From Pseudevernia furfuracea (Eukaryota > Ascomycota > Lecanoromycetes > Lecanorales > Parmeliaceae): a stretch of 64,000 bases of DNA. Below are positions 1 to 10,332 of this stretch, piece after piece. Where the stretch lies: positions 682,001 to 746,000 of the forward strand of contig JAIUPT010000050.1 of assembly GCA_022315425.1 (NCBI GenBank), written 5' to 3'. The notes below the pieces were generated by a model. That model did not search any database. It was not told the DNA's origin and was given only the letters and a program-made list of their open reading frames with translations. How positions within the stretch are numbered: the stretch's first letter is position 1; each line of letters opens with the position of its first letter. A program made the position numbers and the translations under genes.

Positions 1-1132
1 ATTAGAGCTCGGGCATACCAAAATGTTGTGTATTCAATAATACAATCAGCATAAGAACGAGGGTGATACGAATGCCTGCAGCTTGCTCAAAAGCGATTGC
101 CTTTAAAAAGTCACACGACCATTGGTACTTCTTCGGAGACGCCTTATCAAACCAATAATGAAGGAGTGCACTTCTCTCGCGTCTCCTTCCTCAACCACCA
201 AACGGCGGTTATTTATTCCGAGTCACGTGAGAGGCATTAGGCCCAGCACAGCCTAGCCAAACTAGCGTGACCTTTGCTCTTTCCAATTCCACAACAGAAG
301 GTCCAAGACACATCCGCCATCTTGAACACCCAACTTCTTCCCCACGCTGAAGCATTCTCCACCATCTCATTACACCTCATTCTCCACTCAAACCAATCGC
401 AAGACTCAGCCAGCAGAGCCAAGTCCACACTTCGAGTCCTTGTCCAAACACTCACCAGGTAAGATCCTTTGCTTGTCTTCCCCATCGCCTGGCCTACCCC
501 GTTTGTCCAAATGTGCCCTTGTGAAGACTCATCCCACCCGCCGGCGTTGCCGATACACAATGCCGCCAGTGAGCCTTTTGCCATCGCTGTGAATGGTTGG
601 GGCCTGAATCGATGCGCGGAGGACAAGCGGTAGCCGGATGGCCCACCTTCACCTCACGGTTCTGCTTCGCCTGCCTTGCAAATTCATCCACTTCATCAGG
701 TTTAGCCTGCTTTTGTGGCTCCTAGATTTCATGGCTCGAGAGCTGGCAAGCCACGAGGACATCAAATTTTTTAGTTCCAATACCGCACACCGTCATATTC
801 GAGCACGCGAAGCACATCTGTGGAACCGGCTATCTGCCATTCCTCTCGACTACTTGCCATCGATCGCTGCTCACTCCGGCCCATTCCTGCCCCGAAACCC
901 CGATGCTTCGCGTTCCTTCATAGCACAGTCTGAAGCACAGCTCAGCCAGATTTTGCCCATAGTCCTCTGTCCCTCTTCTCCCGGCGAGCCTCAGGAGGAC
1001 TTCAAGGACTTCAAAGATCTGTTGCGCGCTGGTCGTCAAGAGCTATCGTCATGTCGCAATCGTTCTTATACCGCTTGGGAGGAACAGGTCATTAACTCTG
1101 TGCCTCATTCTATAGAGAAAAAGCTCGTCAAA
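1..1132. other. Upstream region of the 14-3-3 gene
   Basis: No separate gene is recognised. From about 250 to 470 the plus strand is pyrimidine-rich, as expected for a leader, and a good splice donor (CACCAG/GTAAGATCC) sits at about 459, suggesting a 5' UTR intron. The frame that enters the 14-3-3 start is open without a stop from at least 638 to 1133, with in-frame ATGs, so an N-terminally extended product cannot be excluded. Small open frames on both strands here have no family signature. Confidence 0.4.
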
Positions 1133-2165
1133 ATGGCGGTCGAAAACAACGTCTACCTGGCTAAGCTCGCGGAGCAGGCGGAGCGCTACGAAGGTAAGAT
1201 CACTACCTCTCCATGGCCCATACCCACGAGTGCTAATATGCTATGTAACAGAAATGGTGGAGTGCATGAAGAACGTGGCATCTGCAGACCAAGAACTTTC
1301 GGTCGAAGAGCGCAACCTCCTCTCTGTTGCCTATAAGAACGTTATCGGAGCAAGACGTGCATCGTGGAGGATTGTTACATCCATCGAGCAAAAGGAGGAG
1401 TCCAAAGGCAACGAGTCTCAGGTTGGCTTGATCAAGGAATACCGTCAGAAGATCGAAGCAGAGCTTGCCAAGATCTGCGAAGATATCTTGGAGGTTCTCG
1501 ATGAGCACCTGATCAAATCGGCCCAAAGCGGCGAATCCAAGGTTTTCTACCACAAGATGTACGTACATTACCCTACACAGATACATAAACAGCCAGCCAC
1601 CGCAAGCTAACACCTGCCTACCAGGAAGGGTGATTATCATCGATACCTCGCCGAGTTTGCCTTGGGCGACAAGCGCAAGATCTCTGCCGACAAGTCATTG
1701 GAGGCCTACAAAGCTGCTACCGAGGTAGCAACTACGGATCTCGCTCCTACTCATCCAATCCGCCTCGGTCTTGCATTGAACTTCTCTGTTTTCTACTATG
1801 AAATTCTCAACTCTCCCGATCAGGCTTGCCATCTTGCCAAGCAGGCGTTTGACGATGCTATCGCTGGTCAGTACCTTATGATTACATTGCACGTAGTTGC
1901 TAATGTTTCTCACAGAGCTCGACACTCTAAGTGAAGAGAGCTACAAGGACTCCACTCTCATAATGCAGCTTCTGAGAGATAACCTGGTAAGTCGTCCCAT
2001 TAAGTGTTTATTGCATTGATTGCTGACATGGGTCAGACTCTCTGGACTTCATCCGAGGCCGAGCCAAGCGGTGGCGAGAGCGGTGCCGCGACAACGGAAA
2101 CCAAAGAGGCCGGCGACGCAGCTTCTTCAGCTGCACCTGCTGAGCCAGAAAAGGGTGCGGAGTAG
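1133..2165 (+). CDS. 14-3-3 protein (Bmh1/ArtA type)
   Basis: 14-3-3 proteins are dimeric adaptors that bind phosphoserine/phosphothreonine motifs and act in signalling, polarity and cell cycle. Five exons are read: 1133-1193, 1252-1558, 1625-1866, 1916-1986 and 2037-2165, giving 269 residues, the usual length. Visible family blocks are LAEQAERYE near residue 12, the nearly invariant VEERNLLSVAYKNVIGARRASWR, ASGE-like SAQSGESKVFYHKM, and RLGLALNFSVFYYEI followed by STLIMQLLRDNLTLWT; the phosphopeptide-binding Lys/Arg/Tyr residues of these blocks are present. The C-terminal tail is the expected variable acidic/Ala-rich tail ending KGAE. All introns are GT-AG, the first with a TGCTAAT branch site. 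ATG 1133 was chosen because the family begins a few residues before this block, though the frame is open far upstream. Assignment is very secure; the exact N-terminus is less so. Confidence 0.96.
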
Positions 2166-2504
2166 GTGTTCCTCTCATTACGCCGGATGCAATTGCTGTA
2201 TTATTGGGACGCGAGGAAGGTTGAAAAATGGCAGAGCGATTATCTCGGGCTAGACAAACTTCTTGACACTTTTTCCTTGATCCTGTACTAGTAGTCAGCA
2301 CCTCACTGGCTACTTACTACCTGTCCCTTTGCAGCGTGCTCATGATCTATGAGGGAGATGGTGAGAAGTTCATGCGGATACTCTTTCGGCGGCCAGTGCG
2401 ATATGCGCTCTATCTGGCCTGTTTATGCAAGCTTAAGAATAGAAATCAGCATACTAGATACATGTCTCACATCAATCTTCCTGCTTTGGTGACCTCCGCC
2501 TTCG

Positions 2505-2815
2505 TACGGAGGTCTGCGCCAAAAGTCCTGGACAGCGCTACGAGTAGGCAGCTTAACCCTACTTTCGGAAGGGTGACCCCGTAGCGAAGGATCCTAGAAC
2601 TTATCTCCTAGGCCCTCATAGATTCAACTTTTAGGAAAGGCGCTCGAGCTCCAAGAGTCCAAAGTGACCTCCGGTTAGGCGCAATTCCGAAGTAGATCTA
2701 AGCGCATTGCCTGATTGTCTAGGCAACCCCTTTATTAGACGGAGCGTCATCCGTAATCTTGGCGCAGGAGTCTTGGCGTGCAGGTCCAGTTTTCCCAGCG
2801 GTTAATTACTCCGTA
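2505..2815. mobile_element. Degenerate Tc1/mariner-like MITE, copy 1
   Basis: The left end reads TACGGAGGTC followed by AAAAGTCCTGGACAGCGCTA; the right end carries the inverse CTCCGTA. Internal blocks (AGTCCTGGACAGCGCTA, TTCGGAAGGGTGACCC and a GTCTTGGCGTGCAGG stretch) match a second copy at 16842-17025. Both copies are bounded by TA, the target duplicated by Tc1/mariner elements. There is no coding capacity. This copy is longer and its right inverted repeat is more decayed. An extra small palindrome (GACCTCCG...CGGAGGTC) spans 2491-2514 at the left edge. Confidence 0.6.
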
Positions 2816-2884
2816 ATTCCTCTGAATATTTCCATCCACAGCAAGAAGCTCAATTGACGTGGACCACTCGTGGCATTGTCTGAG

Positions 2885-2923
2885 TTGTTTCACTTTGTTG
2901 TTTCACTTTGTTGTTTCACTTTG
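2885..2923 (+). repeat. Perfect 13-mer tandem repeat, 3 copies
   Basis: The unit TTGTTTCACTTTG is repeated exactly three times head to tail (2885-2897, 2898-2910, 2911-2923). It is a minisatellite-like tract in non-coding DNA. Confidence 0.9.
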
Positions 2924-3982
2924 ACGACAGACAGAACGGGATAACAAAGAATGGTATCAAACTGGATTGTATGCGTTTGTCATTGACTAGATACTCTAGA
3001 GCAACGAATGACTGGAGGTGTGGGAATGGACATTAACACTGTATTCATCCATACTGTACAGCGGACAAATCTCTCTCTTAAAACCCTCATGCGGTGTCTC
3101 CAGTGTTGTGGTGATTGTCCCTTCCCCATGATCCTGCATGATGCTGTAATCGCCCATACATTCTCATCAAGAAATTGAGACCCATCTCTCTCTCTTTTCA
3201 AGCTTCTCGCATATGCGTACTATGATCTCTTCAGGGAGGTGGCTTATAAGTTAGGTCGGTAGCCTTGCGAATTACGATAATCTTTGGACCCTCGGACCCA
3301 AGGCCAAGGTCTCATCCTTTCTCAGCCTTCTCTCTCTCAGCTGGCGTACGAGTAGAGCAACTTCAAGAACATACCTTGGATCTCGACATCGTCGACGTCG
3401 AAAACCTATCACATCATTACACGTAAGAGGTGCATTCGCACTCTCCGAGAAGTCCGCTTTCCCAGCAGTCTTCTTAGCGTGTAATTCTTTAGGGTCTAGG
3501 GCCAGAAAATAAATGTTTATGCGCGTACTTACTCCCTATGTGTCTGCGCGTCATATTTTCTGTATAGCATTTCCACCTTTCTTTCAAGGAACAATCACTC
3601 CGCCTAGGTACATGTCTCTTCTCTCGCATTCCCATCACCATATTCTCTCCTACCCCTTATTCCTTCCCCTTTAATCCTCCGTGGTCCGTAAACCATCCCA
3701 CAACAACAACCATGATTGGACTTTCTCCGCCGTTCTGACACTTTCCGTTTCTCGCAGCCTCGGAGTTAATCCACCACACACTCGCCTCATCGCCCGAAAC
3801 GACTGATTTCTCTGCCCTTCTCTCATACACTCACCAAGCATAGGGCTCTGGAAGCCCTCAAATCCGGCATCTTCTCCCTCACTTCACCATCAATCTCCAT
3901 CAATCTCCGACCACGGATTTATTCACTGAAATCCAACCACACCAAGATCACTGGCTCTTGACCACCATCCAGAAACGACACT

Positions 3983-6900
3983 ATGGCCTCATCTTCATCA
4001 CAAGCTGTATTATCTGATTTGCAGGACCGCATCAACGTCGCCATGCAAGAGCTTGATACCTTACGAGAGACGGATGAAGAGTACGAAGTAAAGAAAATGG
4101 TTTTGGAACATGGGCTAGCTAGCCTTGAGACCCAGTTTGAGACTGAACAAGAGGAAGAGTATCGTCGGCAACATGAGGACAATTTGAACTCGCCAGACAA
4201 CGGTACGGACCTTCCTATAGTTGGCAACCATGGCCACCAACGACCTCAAACCAGCGACGCCACCATGAAACCTGCCAGCAAAGGCTTCGCAACGTACGCG
4301 GGAAGCCCCAACAATGCGTTCGGAGGCCACTTTGCATCAGACGGTGCGATGCCAGGTCAGGACCGACCAGCTGCTCGATCTTCATGGGGGTTTGGCTCAC
4401 TTGAAGGCACTGTCACTCCGGATACAACCAACTATACCTTCACGAATGGTCGTCTCTCATCAGGATCCGTCTCCAGTCCCGATTCTGGCTTTCTCCGTCC
4501 TCAGAAGCGGCAAAGGGAAAGCTTAGGTCTCTCCAATTCGGGCGGCCACGCTGCCAAGTCTCTGCGCACAACCCCTAGCCCTGCCATTACTGGCACAACA
4601 ACACCGACATCCCTTGAATCGTTCGATTTCCCCGATGATCCAGACCTCTTCCATCTTCTTGGTGGTAACCCAAAAGATCATATTCGCGAGATGAGAGAGG
4701 AGCAGAAGGCTCAAGAGAAACTTTTAGAGGCAAGGCGTAAACAAGAGCGTGAAGATGAAGAGTTTGCACGATCACTGCAGCAGTATGGAGACGGGGACGG
4801 GGACCTCAGCCATGGAGAACACGCAATTGCAGGGCCAAGTACCGCACCTCGCAGTACCTCGCAGACTGTTCTTGACTCACAGGGACGATATCGTCGACCC
4901 GAACCTCTCTCTTCGCCTCTTTTTGTTGGGGAGGATCCTTTCTCGTCTTACACTTTGCCGGTCAAACAGGAAAGCTCGTATCAACATGGTCATTCTAGTA
5001 TTAACCAGGAGAATGCTAATCGAAACACCAATGGGTATCTTCCCGTTGAACAAGAGGTATCACGTCCGCTGCGGTCATTCATCGATCTGGGCAGTGACGA
5101 TGAATTTGGCGCTACAGGGGAAGCTAGCCATCCAAGTAGCGATCTCGTTGAGATTGATCCCAGTACTTTTGCCGACAACCGCAGCACCTCCAGACCATAC
5201 AATCCATATGGGAACACTGCAGAAGGCTCTGGGCCGTCAACCTGGTATAACACAGGGGGCCAAATCGGTCAGTCTGTCATCAATGCTGCCAGAGGAGTAT
5301 ATAATTCAGCGTACAATCTCGTCGACCAGCAGCTAGTCGGGTACGGGACCACTCCTTCAGGTTTTGGCGGCATTGGTGGCTCAACAGTTTACAACAATGG
5401 AGCTGGCTCATCATCGAGCTTTATTGACTTGGACTCTTATGATCAACCACAAGATCTGACGTCCAGCATCTTTGGTAGACATGGCATTAACCCAAACGAC
5501 CCTGCCAACAGAGAGCTTGTAGAGTCATACATGGATCGTATCAATTACGTGACTCACGACCCGTAAGTCCTTCACAAACGCCACATCAGAGTGATGTTGA
5601 CTAGTTGCTAGCACGCGTACCACTGCAGAGATCAAGTCTCTCTTGGAGAATATCCGACCAGACGAAGAGTTACCTCCAGAGAATCGCGAGGGTACGCCGG
5701 AAGCGATGACGTATCCTCTCATGGAGCACCAGAAGCTGGGCCTTACGTGGATGAGGACAATGGAAGATGGGTCAAACAAGGGGGGCATATTGGGTGGGTC
5801 TCATCCCTCTGGTCGAGCTCTCGATATTGGTCTCATCCCTGTCCGTGAGCTCTCACTAATGGCATGTAGCCGATGATATGGGTCTCGGAAAGACTATTCA
5901 GGCCCTGGCTTTGATGGTAGCCAGGAGATCTACAGACCGGAAATGCAAAACTACTTTGATTGTAGCCCCTGTGGCCCTTCTCAAGCAGTGGGAACGTGAG
6001 ATTCAAACGAAGCTAAAACCGGGTCCACGCAATCAATTATCAACTTTCATTCTTCATGGCGACAAACGTCACACCACGTTTGAGCGGTTACGGGGCTTTG
6101 ATGTAGTGCTTACAACATACGGTGAGGCCTCTTACCCCTTTGAATCGAGGCTTACCTACTATGCTGACTGCTTTTGGCAGGTACTCTGGCCTCCGAACTG
6201 AAGCGACGGGATGATGTTCTCATGAGGAAACACGGTAATCCAAATTGGAGACCCACGGGTAAAGAGGACCATCTTCCCCTCTTGGGTGACGAGTGCAAAT
6301 GGTACCGAGTCATTCTTGACGAAGCTCAATGGATCAAGAACAAGTCTACCAAGCAGGCACAGGCGGTGTCCCAATTGCAAGCGCTAACGAGATTCTGCAT
6401 GACTGGCACGCCTATGAGTAAGCTACTCTACAACCCTCTCTGCCGATGCCAGGGGTTACTACTAACCAGGGGAAACTGCTAGTGAACAATGTGTCGGAAT
6501 TATACAGTCTGATTCATTTCCTTCGCATCCGGCCAGTGAGTCTTATTTCCTTTTCTTAAGTCTTGAGATATGTCTTGGGGGTTTTGATCGAAACATGGCC
6601 CGAGGTTTGATCCCCTTCAAATACGCGATACTGACCGCGATATTGTAAATCAGTATTGCGAGCCAGAGAATTTCCGCCGAGACTTTACAACACCGTTAAA
6701 GAGCTCTTCAGATTCCGCAAAGAGCAGGGCCATGCGAAAATTACAGGCTTTGCTTAAAGCCATTCTCCTTCGTCGCACTAAGAAATCTCAGATTGATGGT
6801 AAATCTATTCTGGATCTCCCAGAGAGAACCACTGAACAAAGCCATGCGGTTTTCAGCGATGACGAGCTCGCGTTCTACCAGGCTTTAGAAACGCATACTC

Positions 6901-8533
6901 AACTAACTTTCAACAAGTACCTCAAAGCGAACACAGTGGGACGGAATTATTCTAACATTTTGGTCCTTCTACTGCGTCTCCGTCAAGCAGTAAGCACCCT
7001 TTCTGAGCTATTTGTCCCTTCCATATCTTTATTCGGGTCTTGAGACATCTTCCGAGTAACTACACATATATCCCTGCTCCTCAACTATGTCTCGTTACCC
7101 AAAATTCCGTCCAAGGAGAAAAACGCTGACCCCGCAACGATTTAGTGCTGTCATCCTCACCTCATTAAGGATTTTGGGCAAGCATCAGGCTCTGCAGAGG
7201 TCACTCCAGAGGACATGTTGAAGCTGGCGAAAGAGCTTGCTCCTGAGGTTGTTGCCCGTATTAAGGAGCAGTGCTCCTTGAATGAAGACAGTGCAATGGA
7301 GTGCCCGGTGTGCATGGACATGGCCGATAACCCTACCATATTCATTCCATGCGGGCACAATACCTGCTCTGAGTGCTTTGCACGGATATCTGACCCGTCT
7401 CAGGCCAATGCTGATGGGAACGAAGGCCGCAATCCAGACGTCAAGTGTCCCAACTGTCGCGGCAAAATCATACCAACAAAGGTCATCGACCACAACGCCT
7501 TCAAGCGTGTGTATCTGCCTGAGCTGGTGGCGGACGGATTACTGGACGATGATGATGATTCCCAGGCCGATGTTGAGACGACAGACGACAGTGATAGTGA
7601 CGACGACGACGATGACGAAGAGGATGACGAGCTTGATCCGAAGGGCAATCTTCTCAACTTTGTCGTCGAAGACGACGTTGATGAGGATTCTTCTGAGACA
7701 GAAGAAGTGGATGGTTCCTATAGTCGTGGCGAAGCTTCGGGCAATAAGCCTTCAACGTCAAAGAAAGCAAAGAAACGGAACAAGGGCAAGGGCAAGGGCA
7801 AGGGCAATGGCAAGGGCAAAGCCAAAGAGAAGAAGCCGCCAAGGCAGACTTTAGCAGAGCTTAAGAAAGCAGGAATGCGTAACATCAAGGCCCGCCAGCG
7901 ATACCTAAAGCGACTGAACAAGGAGTGGATACCTAGCGGCAAGACTGAAAAGACGATGGAGGTAAGCATGTTTCGTCAGGACCGCGGTTGTCACCCCATA
8001 CTGATAGCCAACAGATCCTCCGGAATATCCAGGAAAGAAAGGATCCAGAGACAAAGCAGTGTGAAAAGACCATCATCTTCTCGCAATTTACATCTTTACT
8101 GGACCTACTGGAAGTACCCATCGCCAATGCAGGATGGGGCTATCGCCGCTACGATGGCAGTATGACGGCCAATGCCAGAAATGACGCAGTCATCGATTTC
8201 ACAGACCGAAAGGAGTGCAAGATCATGTTGGTATCTCTCAAGGCGGGAAATGCTGGATTGAACCTCATCGCCGCGTCTCAAGTCATCATCCTGGACCCGT
8301 TTTGGAACCCGTTTGTGGAAGAGCAGGCAATCGATCGTGCTCATCGTATTGGACAGCAAAAGCCAGTCCAGGTTCACCGCGTGCTCGTTCCCAACACCGT
8401 TGAAGACCGAATTCTGGCGCTTCAGGAAAAGAAGCGCGAACTCATTGAGGCAGCACTAGATGAGAAAGCCAGTCAAAATGTCGGTCGCTTGGGCATTCGC
8501 GAGCTGGGATTCTTGTTCGACGTATCCACCTAG
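3983..8533 (+). CDS. Uls1/Ris1-like SNF2 translocase with RING finger
   Basis: A SUMO-targeted Swi2/Snf2 DNA translocase, a class that displaces SUMO-modified proteins from DNA; its RING suggests ubiquitin ligase activity. Eight exons are read: 3983-5562, 5612-5793, 5870-6121, 6181-6417, 6483-6535, 6654-6989, 7146-7961 and 8015-8533 (1324 residues). Residues 1-525 are low-complexity and hold three SUMO-interaction-like motifs (SFIDLGSDDEF near 365, DLVEID near 387, SFIDLDSYD near 479). Walker A DDMGLGKT is at about 589-596, the DEAQ box at about 718 and the GTPM motif follows. A C3HC4 RING (CPVC...CGHNTCSEC...CPNC, about 933-984) splits the helicase, as in the Rad5/Rad16/Uls1 group. A long Asp/Glu then Lys/Gly-rich linker precedes the C-terminal helicase lobe with DRAHRIGQ. 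Rad16 or Rad5 are alternatives, but the N-terminal SIMs and the absence of HIRAN favour Uls1. Confidence 0.93.
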
Positions 8534-9710
8534 TCATGGACAAGTCCATAATTCCCAGCAATCTTTTTATTGTACATGCTTCTCGGCTTACGCCCATTCG
8601 ATTCGGCCCAATCGGTTTACGGCAGGCAATGATGGGCTGCATTCTCCCCGCCAACGACGATAGATGCCTTGCAGCAATGCAATGTTTACATTACACTCTT
8701 CTACTTGTACATAGGTTTTGCATCATATTCATGTTGCAGCGATGGGCTTATTGGGGAGAAATGCGCCAGGTGAAGGCATGAGAAGGATCAGTAGGTACCT
8801 TAGGCTTTATGTTGAAGGGCAGAGGTTTTTATGGTTCTATGAAAATGCAAGCTGAAGCGAGCTGGGAAGAGCTCGTGCATATGCACTGTACCTTAGCTCT
8901 ATATCTTTTATGCGACAATATTTCTTGCAGCGAATAGAATGGAATGGAATGGAATGTGATGTGATATGACTTGGCGAGGAATAGATAAATCATTGGCCGG
9001 CACACTCCGCAGATCTCTCGGGTGCAGTTGTCGATCTTGCGTCATAGTGCATATGTTACATACATGGGCTCGCATAACTAATAACTAATAACCCAGATAA
9101 CTTTCACTCGCGACATCCATTCGCTAGAGTAGAGTACCCCATAGTAATTCCAGTACAAGATCCAGTCACCCAGCAGACCCGGAAGACTTCATGTCTTTTT
9201 TCTACTGCTCCTTACTGCTTCTTAGCCAATCTCACTCTCAATCTCAATCTCAATCTCAACCACAACCACCACCACCACCACCAAATCTTTGGGCAGGAGC
9301 AGATCAGCACCACCAATGCCTCTCTACCTCGTTCTGTCCACTCAAAAACACTTCCCAAGAGAGTAGCTACTCATCAAAAGGTGTTTACTGTTGAGTAGGT
9401 ATATTGTTCCGCAACCCCGTCTCTCTTGTTGTCTTGTGTGTCAGAGATACTGACTTAGCATTATAGCCACCAGGTACACACACCGCTCCGAGCCAGCGCG
9501 TGACAATCTCCAGCAGATCCCCGCCTTACTGTGATCCTGAAAAAAAGGCATCAGCACTAGCCTGTCTGCCTGTCCTCCTCCGCCTTCAGCAAGAGGTTCC
9601 TTCATCAACTCCAATTCTCACACAGCTTCATCACTCGTCCCACTCGCTAGATACTCCCCTACTCAGTAACCCGGAATCTTCAAACCATCAAAATATCTTA
9701 TCTTTCCACC
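8534..9710. other. Intergenic region, Uls1-like 3' side to short coiled-coil gene
   Basis: No gene is seen. It contains a short CTCAAT-type tract with a CCA run at about 9230-9280 and C/T-rich leader-like sequence from about 9480 to the next start. A GGAATGGAATG tract lies at about 8940. Confidence 0.5.
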
Positions 9711-10332
9711 ATGACCTCTGTACCCACAGCCACCGACCCCGACCCCGTCAGCTCCTCGCCCTCTACTACCACCACCGAGCACTCGAATATCCCCGCAAAA
9801 ACTTCCACCAACCCCGACTCCACCCAACCCTCCACCACGACGTCCTCGGACCACGAATCCGCCACGGATGAACGCCGCTCCCGCTCCCTTACTCGCCCCA
9901 GATACGTCTCCCGCAAATCCAGCCGTACCATGCTCATTCCATCCGACTCGCCCGACGTCGAGCTCAAAGAGGAGGAGAACTATCCTCCTGGCGATGCTCG
10001 AGCTATGAGCCCGCGTCGGAGTCCCGAGGAGACGAATAAGATGTTCGACAAGAGTCGATTGGCTTTGACCAAGTGCGTTTGTCCTTGCCTCCTGACTCCA
10101 TCCGGCTTGTCTTCGTAGTTGCCAAACAAGAAAGTAAGCAGCTAATCTGAGGTCTAGCCATGCAATGGAAGTCCAATCCAGCCTCGACGCCCTAGTCAAC
10201 AAGTGTGAGAACGTGCAGTCGGACTTGAGCAAGCTGGAGAAGAACAACAATGACCTCCAAGAGTACATCGGCGGCTTGACGCGCAGTATGTCCAAGTCTA
10301 CGGACCTGTCTTCCACGGGCCGTAAGAAGTAG
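9711..10332 (+). CDS. Short coiled-coil protein (SCOC/DUF2205-like)
   Basis: Two exons (9711-10072 and 10158-10332; donor GTGCGT, acceptor TCTAG) encode 178 residues. The first about 110 residues are Ser/Thr/Pro-rich and look disordered. The C-terminal 60 residues (NHAMEVQSSLDALV, then SDLSKLEKNNNDLQEYIGGL) form a heptad-patterned helix ending in the LQEYIG motif that marks SCOC-type short coiled-coil proteins, which in animals bind Arl GTPases at the Golgi and act in autophagy. That role is family knowledge and not shown here. The joined exon keeps frame and places the coiled coil directly after the intron. The minus-strand open frame across this gene is a compositional shadow. Confidence 0.75.

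Larger units (their letters stand above)
2166..3982. other. Intergenic region between 14-3-3 and the Uls1-like gene
   Basis: About 1.8 kb with no recognisable gene on either strand. It holds a degenerate inverted-repeat element (2505-2815) and a three-copy 13-mer (2885-2923). The last 600 bases (about 3300-3980) are C/T-rich on the plus strand and look like the promoter and leader of the next gene. Confidence 0.5.
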
